Positions 1 to 6,609 of a DNA stretch of 44,918 nucleotides are shown here, one piece after another; positions within the stretch are counted from its first letter, which is position 1; each line of letters opens with the position of its first letter. Both the position numbers and the translations under genes were made by a program. A model generated the notes under the pieces. The model did not search any database and was not told where the DNA came from. It worked only from the letters and a program-made list of their open reading frames with translations. This DNA comes from Dehalococcoidia bacterium (GTDB lineage: Bacteria > Chloroflexota > Dehalococcoidia > Lucifugimonadales > UBA3495), in assembly GCA_021295965.1 (NCBI GenBank), contig JAGWBI010000026.1, forward strand, positions 1 through 44,918, given 5' to 3'.

Positions 1-165
1 CACCCCGCTCTCGCTGTGGTAGAACACCACGCTTTCATCGTCCACGAACATCGAAACCAGGGTGGGGATGCCGATACCAAGGTTGACGCAGGCTCCAGGC
101 GGCAACTCCTTCGCCACCCGCATGGCGATGATGGCCCGGTCCAATCGTTCCTTTTCGTCCGTCAT
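1..165 (-). CDS. CoA-transferase subunit B, N-terminal part (runs off the window)
   Basis: The first 55 codons of a class I (3-oxoacid type) CoA-transferase beta subunit are visible on the minus strand; the rest lies beyond the left edge. The reading shows the family's N-terminal NLGIGIPT glycine-rich loop at residues 28-35 and, at the very edge, a HSESG motif. This matches the (S)ENG/SESG signature whose glutamate forms the covalent CoA thioester, so unlike the B domain at 1577 this copy looks catalytically intact. The start is taken as ATG at 165, preceded by GGGGGC; an in-frame ATG at 180 is an alternative. It lies about 55 bp downstream of the corrected end of the preceding A domain, the normal A-then-B order. 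The acyl substrate cannot be told. Confidence 0.88.
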   Translation of the reverse strand, partial: MTDEKERLDRAIIAMRVAKELPPGACVNLGIGIPTLVSMFVDDESVVFYHSESGV

Positions 166-299
166 GGCAGCCCCCGTCATCGCCAGCGCGGCGTCGCAAA
201 CTTGGTCAACCTCACCGCGCTTATTCGTAGCCGGTGAACCCTTCCGGCCGGCGCACGATCCGTTGCACGAAAACGCCCGGCGTCACCACCGCCTCCGGA

Positions 300-1577
300 T
301 CAAGCTGACCGGCCTCCAACCACGGTCACTCGCGCCGCCGGAGCCATCACCGCGTTGAAGTTCCGCGACGTCCCCCGGTACACCAGGTTGCCCCGCGTAT
401 CGGCCTGGTGAGCGCGGATCAACGCGAACTCGGCCCGCAACCCGTATTCCAGGATGTACTCCCGTCCGTCGATGTTGCGGCTTTCCTTGCCTTCCGCGAT
501 GAGCGTGCCGGCCCCGGTTGGCGTGTAGAAGGCGTGGATGCCGGCGCCGCCGGCCCGCAACCGCTCGGCCAGCGTTCCCTGGGGCACCAGTTCCAGGTCA
601 ACCTCTCCCCGCCGGTATGCCAGTTCGAACTCCGATGGCCGCGAAACCGACGGCGATACCGGGAATGACGCGATGGCCTTGGCCACCTGTCCGTTTTCAA
701 CGAGCACACTGTGATCAATGGCGGTGCGCCCGGGCGGCGTACCGAAACTGACCACCCGCGCGATGCCGGCCGTGTTGCTCACAATCGTCAACTCGCGACT
801 GCCCCGGTCCCGCAGGGAAACCAGCAGGTAATGGGCCATCCCTCCCGGACCGCCGAAGCCGTCGATGAACACGGTCGCCCCATCGGGCAGGTCCGCGATG
901 GCCGTTGGCCCGTCGGCGTACACCTTGCTGGGAGGTCGGCCCGAGGGCGGCGCAAACTCCATCTCCCGCAACGTCGGCGCAACCGGTATGTTCATCCCGG
1001 TCAAGGCCGTCACATCCCCCGCCGACCAGCCGGGCGCAACCTCGGTCAACGTCAGATGTCCACCCGTCCGCAGATGTCCACCCGTCCGCTCATGGTGAGC
1101 CTGTCGAACCACCCGGAACACCCCGACATCCGTGATGAGCGTATCCAGGCGGCCGGCAACGTCGGTGGGAAGGGTTAGCGCGTCGACGATATTCGATGTC
1201 CCGTCAGCGCCTATATCGGGCAGCACGCCGATCACTCGCCCGGCGTTGGCCACCAGATCGACGGTGTTTCCCGGCGGCGCCACGCCGGCACTGGCCACGG
1301 CCAACCGGCCGGCGGCGTTTCCAGCCAGATCCGCCTGTCCAACACTCAAGATCGCCAGGTCAACGTGCCCGCCCCGGATCACGGCGCCGGCGTCCGACGC
1401 GCTCAACGGCAGCCCGTCACCGATCCCATTATCCAACGTCCCGTTGGGCTGCAGGAACCAGGCTCCGAGCTCCGCCGGGGCCACTGCCGGCGCCAGCTCG
1501 GGCAATCCGGAATCCAGCGCCACCACGTCGCGGGCAATATCAAGGTTTTCCAGACGGTTGGGGATCACGACGTTCAC
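300..1577 (-). CDS. CoA-transferase B-A fusion, degenerate and frameshifted near its end
   Basis: One open frame joins a beta-type domain (about residues 1-205) to an alpha-type domain (from Met at 962). The GTG start overlaps the upstream A gene's stop as GTGA. The B part keeps the VIRGGHVDLAIL core and the LTLTEVAPG tail, but its N-terminus is short and the catalytic S-E-N-G region reads LQPNG, so the glutamate nucleophile is absent. A dispersed repeat (1053-1109) is inserted in frame before LTLTEVAPG. The A part has PQGTLAERLRAGGAGI and GNLVYRGTSRNFN, then goes out of frame near 316-320. Skipping one G restores an expected tail (TPGVFVQRIV) that ends at a TAA at 221-223. No stop separates the two domains. 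The B part is probably inactive; the A part may be or have been functional. Confidence 0.8.
   Translation of the reverse strand: MNVVIPNRLENLDIARDVVALDSGLPELAPAVAPAELGAWFLQPNGTLDNGIGDGLPLSASDAGAVIRGGHVDLAILSVGQADLAGNAAGRLAVASAGVAPPGNTVDLVANAGRVIGVLPDIGADGTSNIVDALTLPTDVAGRLDTLITDVGVFRVVRQAHHERTGGHLRTGGHLTLTEVAPGWSAGDVTALTGMNIPVAPTLREMEFAPPSGRPPSKVYADGPTAIADLPDGATVFIDGFGGPGGMAHYLLVSLRDRGSRELTIVSNTAGIARVVSFGTPPGRTAIDHSVLVENGQVAKAIASFPVSPSVSRPSEFELAYRRGEVDLELVPQGTLAERLRAGGAGIHAFYTPTGAGTLIAEGKESRNIDGREYILEYGLRAEFALIRAHQADTRGNLVYRGTSRNFNAVMAPAARVTVVGGRSA
1053..1109. repeat. Dispersed repeat inserted in frame inside the CoA-transferase
   Basis: Two tandem copies of an 18-bp unit (cagatgtccacccgtccg, 1053-1070 and 1071-1088) are followed by ctcatggtgagcctgtcgaac. 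The latter resembles short dispersed intergenic sequences I know from many bacterial genomes (gttcgacaggctcaccatgag type). Inside the CoA-transferase B domain it adds about 19 residues (RQAHHERTGGHLRTGGH region) that the family lacks, and the frame is kept. Confidence 0.65.
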
Positions 1578-2263
1578 CCTTCCTGTCCCGAAACCGGCAC
1601 TAGCGCCAGACGATTCACAAAGATGCCGGGGGTTATCACTAGTTCCGGGTCGATGGTCCCGGGTTCGCCAACATGGTCCACCTCGGCGATGGAGATGCGC
1701 GCAGCGGTGGCCATGGCCGGGTTCCAACCGCGCTGGGGTCCCCGATATACCAGGTTGCCCATCGTGTCGGCCCGGTGCGCCCGCAACAGGGCGTAGTCCG
1801 CCCGCAACGGCGCTTCCAACACGCACTCAACCCCGTTGATCACCCGCACCTCTTTGCCCTCGGCAAACCGGGTGCCCAATCCCACCGGAACAAACACTCC
1901 GCCGATGCCCGCGCCGCCGGCCCGCAACCGTTCCGCCAGGGTACCCTGTGGCGTCACCTCCACCGTCAGCGCGCCTGTCAACACCAGGTCCCGGATCGGG
2001 TCACCCGCGCCCTCCGGGAACGGAGACGGCGAGATGATCCGGGAAACGCGCCCGGAGGCCGCAAGGTGCAACAGCCCGTTTGCCCCGTCCCAGCCGGTGA
2101 AATCCCACACGCAGGTGAGGTTGCCCGCACCTGCGTTCTCCAACGCGGCCAGCAATCCCGTCGGCTCGCTTACCTGCGTCGTGCCACCGATTAATACCGT
2201 ACTCCCGTCGCTCACATCGGCCACGGCAGCGGCGGGACTGTCATATAGTTTGCTGAACGCCAT
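1574..2263 (-). CDS. CoA-transferase subunit A
   Basis: A 229-residue alpha subunit of a class I CoA-transferase, close to the usual 220-240 residues. It moves CoA between acyl-CoA and free acids as part of an alpha/beta complex in the cytoplasm. Family signatures are in order: the N-terminal DGSTVLIGG loop (residues 22-30), PQGTLAERLRAGGAGIGG, RADYALLRAHRADTMGNLVY, and the C-terminal TPGIFVNRL. The start is ATG at 2263 because homology begins at MAFSKLYDSP; the open frame upstream adds a non-conserved stretch. Its TGA overlaps the GTG of the downstream B domain by four bases, which implies translational coupling. That partner lacks the catalytic glutamate, so this subunit may pair with the intact B subunit at 165. 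Substrate unknown. Confidence 0.88.
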   Translation of the reverse strand: MAFSKLYDSPAAAVADVSDGSTVLIGGTTQVSEPTGLLAALENAGAGNLTCVWDFTGWDGANGLLHLAASGRVSRIISPSPFPEGAGDPIRDLVLTGALTVEVTPQGTLAERLRAGGAGIGGVFVPVGLGTRFAEGKEVRVINGVECVLEAPLRADYALLRAHRADTMGNLVYRGPQRGWNPAMATAARISIAEVDHVGEPGTIDPELVITPGIFVNRLALVPVSGQEG

Positions 2264-2365
2264 GATTTCGCCTGCCAAAACGGACGCCATTCTAACCCAA
2301 ACCATCGCCAGGATAAAACAGCCAACGTAACGCATTAGCGTTCCAGTGCGGAAGGTTTGCCATCG

Positions 2366-2391
2366 TAGGGGCGAAGCATGCTTCGCCCCTA
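2366..2391. repeat. Perfect 26-bp palindrome of the aggggcgaa family
   Basis: The stretch reads the same on both strands (taggggcgaa gcatgc ttcgccccta). Related hairpins with the same 9-10-bp arm lie at 33809-33834 and 39587-39614. It stands about 100 bp upstream of the CoA-transferase A start and has no T-run, so a dispersed REP-like element is more likely than a terminator. Confidence 0.75.
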
Positions 2392-2444
2392 ACTGCAACC
2401 GCCCAATCCTGCCAACAGGGCAATCGCATCATAGCCTACATGCC

Positions 2445-2557
2445 CGTCAGTCCTGCGAAAGCAGGCGTCCAGAAGCCAAACAATGCAGGAATATGCAGAA
2501 AGCGGAAACATGGTTAACGATTTCAGTCACTGGATTCCCGCTTTCGCGGGAATGACG
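2445..2557. repeat. Inverted pair of ATTCCCGCGAAAGCGGGAAT-like repeats (MITE-like)
   Basis: The left arm (2445-2472, cgtcagtcctgcgaaagc...) and right arm (2530-2557, ...gctttcgcgggaatgacg) are imperfect inverted copies, and each arm is itself a hairpin. The core resembles the short dispersed repeats of the neisserial dRS3 type, which are common in many genomes. A solo partial copy (cgcgaaagcgggaatccag) lies near 15955-15973. Confidence 0.6.
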
Positions 2558-3055
2558 ATGATGGTGCGATTGCCCTGATCCTGCCAATCCGTCAAATCCC
2601 CAAAATCCCGCTTCTGATAGACGAACTGACACCCTCCCCATTGACCATGCCGTACCAAGGCAAACAGCTGTTTCTACCCAATCTCATCCAAAAGGCAGGA
2701 TTTCACTTCGACGGCCAAACCCGTCAGTAAAAATCGCAACCGGTCGCACTCGGCAAGGCTCAGTTAGACCCGACCACCTTCCGCCTGCGGCGGACCGCCT
2801 CGACGACCGGGACTGTCCGTGCCCGCGCGCAGGTCCGCCTCCGGCGTGCTGAGTACACGAAAAAGTAGGGAAAAATAGTTGCGTGCAACCCGGCCGTATG
2901 CTGACAACGAAGTGCTGCAAAGTCCGCCTCCGGCGGGAAATCCTGCCTTCCAAATCGAAACTACCACCCTTCAAGGAAACCCCCTCCGCTAAAAAAATCA
3001 CTCCCAACCTCAAAATCCCGCTTCTAACGAGGCTCCCCCACCGGGCCCCATCAGT
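2558..3055. other. Non-coding repeat-rich stretch
   Basis: No convincing gene was found on either strand. The stretch holds scattered copies of a short GC-rich word (gtccgcctccggcg and its complement, near 2789, 2827 and 2921). The open frames here lack family resemblance and coding character. Confidence 0.5.
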
Positions 3056-3065
3056 CGAATAGGGT

Positions 3066-3220
3066 CTCACGCGTACCCGGTTTGTCATTGCGAGGAGCGG
3101 AGCCCGATCTTTGACAAATCGGGCAATCTCCGGCTGAGCGGTGGTTCCTTCGGCAGCGAGATTGCCATCCGCCAGAGGCGGACTCGGAATGACAGGCTGC
3201 GTATCGTGGGTACACGTGAG
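3066..3220. mobile_element. MITE-like element, copy 1
   Basis: Imperfect inverted ends are seen: ctcacgcgtaccc followed by tgtcattgcgag on the left, and the complement of ctcacgtgtaccc with tgtcattccgag on the right. There is no room for a gene. The same ends recur at 41964-42120. The element is bracketed by the 7-mer cgaatag (3056-3062 and 3221-3227), which may be a target duplication. It directly abuts the MNT-HEPN cassette. Confidence 0.6.
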
Positions 3221-3335
3221 CGAATAGGAGGAAATTTCGCTACTCTAAAACGGTTTGGCTGTCGACGAATGAGTTCGTCTCCGTGACGGAATTCGGTTTT
3301 CGGGGCTGTGCCCGTTTTTGCGGTATGGTCCCCGG

Positions 3336-4142
3336 TCAACTCTGGCGGGCGCTGTCCACCATGGCCCGCAGCTGGTCGACTGCTTCTGGTATTTCATTGG
3401 CGATAAGCCGTCTATCCAGTGGGGGGTGCTCATCGGCGTAAACTGCTGCTCCCCCGAACTCGGTCAGGTACCGGTGGTTTTCACCTGGCGCTAGTTCGTT
3501 CGCGCCAATGATTTGATTCTCCCTGAGGAGGTCCGTGAGGATCCTCAGGTTGTGTCCATCGCGTCCGCTGACGGGGTATTCGCATCCGTAAGCTCCCAAG
3601 ACGGCTTTGTACGCGAATTCGAGGGCATTTTGAGCCACGCGTCCGAACTGGAGGTCGTCGCCCACGTCGATGATTCCGGCGTCCTGGATGGCGTTGATCC
3701 AGGTGGCGGCTCCGGTCGCGTCCGCGATCTTCTTGTCGACATCGTCCCAATCGATACGTTCGTCTTCGTAGTCGGTTCCGTATCCAACGCGTTCGTCGGC
3801 CATGATGGGGTGTCCTTCCTTGATGATGATGTTCGCCATGTGGTTTCTGAGGACGCGTCCCTTAGCGAATTCGGATTCGGTCATGCAGATGATGTCGATG
3901 CCTGAAGCCTCTGGCATCTGGGTCTTCTGTACGGCGCGAGCGTGCTGCCGCAGGCTTTCCAGCCAAGATTCCGGCGGTGGTTCTCCCTTGACGACGAGTA
4001 CGTCAATGTCGGAATCCGTGCGGTGGTCCCCCCGGGCCCGTGAGCCAAACAGAAAGGTCTGCTGCGCGTTGGCCACTTCGTGTATCTGCCGCGCGATCCT
4101 GATTGCCTGAATGTCAGGTTTCAGTTTGTTGAGTATTTCCAT
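3336..4142 (-). CDS. MNT nucleotidyltransferase-HEPN fusion protein
   Basis: A 268-residue protein. The N-terminal third is a minimal nucleotidyltransferase domain with the classic GSRARGD ... DSDIDVLVV pattern (about residues 34-52), whose two aspartates bind metal. The C-terminal half is HEPN-like: ALEFAYKAVLGAYGCEYPVS followed by GHNLRILTDLL. MNT and HEPN proteins usually form two-gene type VII toxin-antitoxin pairs in which the MNT enzyme AMPylates the HEPN RNase; here both parts are in one chain. The HEPN RX4-6H catalytic motif is not seen (only R-x-x-H), so RNase activity is doubtful. ATG at 4142 is preferred over a TTG at 4178. It is the sole gene of the inverted-repeat cassette. Function in vivo is unknown. 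Confidence 0.78.
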   Translation of the reverse strand: MEILNKLKPDIQAIRIARQIHEVANAQQTFLFGSRARGDHRTDSDIDVLVVKGEPPPESWLESLRQHARAVQKTQMPEASGIDIICMTESEFAKGRVLRNHMANIIIKEGHPIMADERVGYGTDYEDERIDWDDVDKKIADATGAATWINAIQDAGIIDVGDDLQFGRVAQNALEFAYKAVLGAYGCEYPVSGRDGHNLRILTDLLRENQIIGANELAPGENHRYLTEFGGAAVYADEHPPLDRRLIANEIPEAVDQLRAMVDSARQS

Positions 4143-4313
4143 GGTGATTCGTCCGATTTCGGTGCGTCTTACTCTCAATAATACGGGAAAGTTGGGTTAC
4201 GGGTGTCTGCCGATGGATTGAATCATAGGCCCTGGAGGGTGAGGATTCGCAGGTTCATACTCGGAGACAAAACGGTTTGTTACAACCGTCATAGTGACGG
4301 AACGATATTCGTC

Positions 4314-4341
4314 GGTGCCTTGAGTGATTTCAGGCACCGAT
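4314..4341. other. Hairpin inside the cassette's right end
   Basis: The arms tcggtgcct and aggcaccga form a 9-bp perfect stem with an 11-nt loop. There is no T-run, so it is probably a structural part of the element rather than a terminator. Confidence 0.45.
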
Positions 4342-4384
4342 CAGTCAAATCTCGAGTAGCGAAATCTCCTCCGAATAGGGTACA

Positions 4385-4413
4385 TTGACTTGCCCGACGC
4401 ATAGTGCTAAATT
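4385..4413 (+). promoter_or_regulatory. Sigma-70-type promoter of the thi operon
   Basis: The -35 box TTGACT (4385-4390) and the -10 box TAAATT (4408-4413) are separated by exactly 17 bp. The expected start near 4420 falls just before the TPP aptamer (from about 4430), so the whole riboswitch would be transcribed. Confidence 0.65.
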
Positions 4414-4429
4414 CAACCCACAATTGAAC

Positions 4430-4541
4430 GCCTGACGCGATTCTGGCGGGAGCTTGGGCAAACCAGGCTGAGAGGGCGGCCTAATTCGTCGCCGACCGCT
4501 GTACCTGACTCGGATAATGCCGACGTAGGGACAGCAGGCAG
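4430..4541 (+). ncRNA. TPP riboswitch (THI element)
   Basis: The aptamer core is well conserved: CTGAGAGGG (4468-4476) and then ACCTGA, CTCGG, ATAATG, CCGAC, GTAGGGA (4503-4531). These are the pyrimidine- and pyrophosphate-sensing helices of thiamine pyrophosphate riboswitches. A closing helix is possible between GCCTG (4430-4434) and CAGGC (4535-4539). It lies between the thi promoter and thiG, with a terminator hairpin after it, so ligand binding should stop transcription. Confidence 0.9.
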
Positions 4542-4554
4542 CGTTTGTAATTTG

Positions 4555-4580
4555 CCGCCGGGTTCTTGCCTGGCGGTTTT
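4555..4580 (+). terminator. Riboswitch-controlled intrinsic terminator
   Basis: The stem CCGCCGGG/CCTGGCGG (one G-T pair) has a TTCTTG loop and is followed by TTTT and GCGTTT. The stretch CAGGCA at 4535-4540 can pair with TGCCTG at 4567-4572, a likely antiterminator. It would be blocked when TPP locks the aptamer's closing helix. Confidence 0.7.
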
Positions 4581-4645
4581 GCGTTTGGCATATTCCGGGA
4601 GGCGTTTCTTGAACTTCCCCGGTACGACACAGGAGAGTGGCAACG

Positions 4646-5431
4646 ATGGCCGATGAACTGGTGATTGGGGGCGTGACGTTCAATTCCCGGCTGATTGTGG
4701 GAACCGGCCGACATCGCAGTATGCAGGAAATGGTCGATTCCCTGGAAGCCTCCGGCACCGAGATGGTTACCGTCGCCATCCGACGGTTGGATCTCGACAA
4801 CCCGGAGCAGAACATCCTGGAACACATCAACCTTGACAAGTACTGGATACTTCCCAACACGGCCGGCTGCCGCACCGTGGAAGAAGCCCTCTTCGTGGCC
4901 CGCCTCGGCCGTGAGGTCGCCCAGACCGACTTCGTCAAGTTGGAAGTCATCCCGGACGCCAAGTATCTGTTCCCGGACCCCAACGGAACCCTGGAGGCGG
5001 CCCGGCAGCTGGTCGATGAGGGATTCAAGGTACTGCCCTACATCCACGCCGACCCGGTGCTGGCCAAGAACCTGGAGGAAGCCGGCTGCGTCACGGTGAT
5101 GCCATTGGGTTCGGCCATTGGCTCCGGCCAGGGCATTCACACTGTCGAGGAAGTCAGGATCATCCTGGAAAACGCCACGGTCCCGGTGGTCGTGGACGCC
5201 GGCTTGGCCGTGCCCTCCGATGCCTCCAAGGCGCTGGAAATGGGAGCCTCCGCCGTGCTGGTGAACACCGCCATCGCCCAGGCCGAAGACCCGGCCATGA
5301 TGGCCGACGCCTTCCGCAAGGGCGTCGAGGCCGGCCGCCAGGCTTACCTCGCCGGCCGTATACCGGTCCGCACCGAGGCTATACCCAGCAGCCCGCCGGC
5401 CGACGTGCCCGAGCCGGTGCTGGCCGACTGA
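4646..5431 (+). CDS. thiG: Thiazole synthase ThiG
   Basis: ThiG makes the thiazole phosphate ring of thiamine from 1-deoxy-D-xylulose 5-phosphate, dehydroglycine and the sulfur carried by ThiS. The 261-residue sequence fits the family length. It shows the Schiff-base lysine in [10 protein letters not shown] (Lys98), then LFPDP, the phosphate-binding stretch [12 protein letters not shown], and [16 protein letters not shown] at 4646 is chosen over GTG at 4637 because AGGAGA lies nine bases upstream of the ATG. It is the first gene of the thiG-thiE-thiS operon, 11 bp before thiE, and under the TPP riboswitch. The dehydroglycine-producing partner (ThiH or ThiO) and ThiF are not in this window. 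Confidence 0.96.
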   Translation: MADELVIGGVTFNSRLIVGTGRHRSMQEMVDSLEASGTEMVTVAIRRLDLDNPEQNILEHINLDKYWILPNTAGCRTVEEALFVARLGREVAQTDFVKLEVIPDAKYLFPDPNGTLEAARQLVDEGFKVLPYIHADPVLAKNLEEAGCVTVMPLGSAIGSGQGIHTVEEVRIILENATVPVVVDAGLAVPSDASKALEMGASAVLVNTAIAQAEDPAMMADAFRKGVEAGRQAYLAGRIPVRTEAIPSSPPADVPEPVLAD

Positions 5432-5442
5432 GCGGCCGCATC

Positions 5443-6141
5443 ATGCCCCTGTCCATCCCCTATCCCTGCCTGTGCTTGGTCACCGACCGGGGGGTTTGCC
5501 CGCCTGACGAGTTGCCCCAACGGGCCGCCGCCGCCGTGGCCGGTGGCGTGGACATGGTGCAACTGCGCGACAAGGAACTGCCGGGCGGCGCGCTGTTTGA
5601 GCAGGCGATGGAATTACGTGAGGTCGTGCAGGATCTCGCGCTGCTCCTGGTCAACGAAAGGGCCGACGTTGCCGCGGCCAGCTGCTCACACGGGGTGCAG
5701 CTGGGCGAGGCTGCTTTGGCCACTGAACTGGTGCGAGCCATTGTCGGCGGCGACGCCATAATTGGCCGCTCCGTCCATTCGGTTGATGGAGCCAAGGACG
5801 CTGCCGCAGCCGGGGCCGATTTCCTGCTGGTCGGCACCATGTTTGCCACTCGTTCCCATCCCGGCGAGGAACCCTCCGGCCCCGGATTGCTGGAGCGCAT
5901 CCGAGCCGCCGGCGTTTCAGTTCCGCTGCTGGCCATCGGCGGCATCACCGCGGATAATATAGCTCAGGTCATGGCGGCGGGAGCCAGCGGAGCGGCGGTC
6001 ATTACCAGCGTGCTCGCCAGCGATGATCCGAAAGCGGCGGCGCGGTTGCTGAAATCAGCCATGATGGACGCCGTTCCCGCAAGCAGCGTCAACCGTAACG
6101 AAAGCGGCGCAGATGACCGCTTGGCAATGGAGAGGAGGTAA
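5443..6141 (+). CDS. thiE: Thiamine-phosphate synthase ThiE
   Basis: ThiE couples the pyrimidine and thiazole halves to thiamine monophosphate in a TIM barrel. The sequence shows CLVTDRGVCP near the start, VQLRDKELPGG (residues 39-49, the pyrimidine pyrophosphate-binding region), HGVQLGEAAL, IGRSVHS, DFLLVGTMFATRSHPG, and the phosphate-binding AIGGITADN. At 232 residues it is slightly long, with a non-conserved hydrophilic tail after about residue 212. The start ATG follows the thiG stop by 11 bp. The visible Shine-Dalgarno is weak, so translational coupling to thiG is plausible. Confidence 0.95.
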   Translation: MPLSIPYPCLCLVTDRGVCPPDELPQRAAAAVAGGVDMVQLRDKELPGGALFEQAMELREVVQDLALLLVNERADVAAASCSHGVQLGEAALATELVRAIVGGDAIIGRSVHSVDGAKDAAAAGADFLLVGTMFATRSHPGEEPSGPGLLERIRAAGVSVPLLAIGGITADNIAQVMAAGASGAAVITSVLASDDPKAAARLLKSAMMDAVPASSVNRNESGADDRLAMERR

Positions 6142-6149
6142 GCGCAGCG

Positions 6150-6353
6150 ATGATTACCCTGAAGGTAAACGGCAAGCCGCGCGAGATCGAAGACGGGCTG
6201 GACCTACAGTCCTACCTCGCCACCATTGACGTGAATATGCGCTTCATCGCCGTCGGCTACAACGGGCAGGTGGTGCGGAAAGAGGACTTCGGCCACGTCA
6301 AGCTGCACCCCGGCGACGCGCTCGAGATAGTTCGCCCCGTAGGAGGCGGCTGA
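6150..6353 (+). CDS. thiS: Sulfur-carrier protein ThiS
   Basis: A 67-residue ubiquitin-fold protein that carries thiocarboxylate sulfur to ThiG. It starts ITLKVNGKPREIEDG, has the EIVRPVGGG end typical of the family, and stops right after the glycines, so no processing is needed before adenylation. A very good Shine-Dalgarno (GGAGAGGAGG) stands at the end of thiE. The adenylating ThiF is not present nearby; a MoeB/HesA-type enzyme elsewhere would have to serve. Confidence 0.93.
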   Translation: MITLKVNGKPREIEDGLDLQSYLATIDVNMRFIAVGYNGQVVRKEDFGHVKLHPGDALEIVRPVGGG

Positions 6354-6357
6354 CCGC

Positions 6358-6609
6358 ATGGCGTCCGGCCAGGACTCGGGCGATGTCGCGCTGGACCGGG
6401 TTCTGGCGGAGGTCGCCGACGCCCACCCGGATCGAGTGGAGGGGTGGCTGAGGAACGAGCCGGGCCACTGGGGCTTCTTCGCCGGCCAGGCGGTGCTGGC
6501 GGTCCGCGAACTGATCGGCCGGAGCTTGGAGGAACCGGAGCGCCGTTTCGTCTGGCATCGGATGTGGCAGGTCTTGCAGCAGCGCCAGCGGTCGGATTAC
6601 TTCAACTGA
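6358..6609 (+). CDS. Small protein of unknown function in the thi operon
   Basis: An 83-residue acidic-to-neutral protein that I do not recognise. It starts four bases after the thiS stop on the same strand, so it belongs to the thi transcript. The sequence has no signal peptide or membrane segment. It is rich in Trp, Arg and Glu (GWLRNEPGHWGFFAGQAVLAV, VWHRMWQVLQQRQ) and is probably a compact helical protein. Its end overlaps the end of the convergent hicB by 13 bp. A role in thiamine metabolism is inferred only from position. Confidence 0.6.
   Translation: MASGQDSGDVALDRVLAEVADAHPDRVEGWLRNEPGHWGFFAGQAVLAVRELIGRSLEEPERRFVWHRMWQVLQQRQRSDYFN

Larger units (their letters stand above)
3228..4371. 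mobile_element. 1.14-kb inverted-repeat cassette carrying only an MNT-HEPN gene
   Basis: The left end (3228-3245, gaggaaatttcgctactc) and right end (4354-4371, gagtagcgaaatctcctc) are inverted copies with 17 of 18 matches. Directly outside both ends stands cgaatag (3221-3227 and 4372-4378), as expected of a 7-8-bp target-site duplication. Inside, both flanks of the gene also share a direct pattern: aaaacggtttg (3247-3257, 4269-4279) followed by gtgacggaa (3283-3291, 4294-4302). No transposase is present, so mobility would have to be in trans. The right end stops 13 bp before the -35 box of the thi operon. Confidence 0.6.

Noticed and set aside
1053-1088. Tandem 18-bp units as a CRISPR array
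   Set aside because: Only two units without spacers, lying inside a coding region.
2684-3088. A minus-strand 134-codon frame
   Set aside because: It covers the repeat-rich stretch and part of MITE copy 1 and has no family match.
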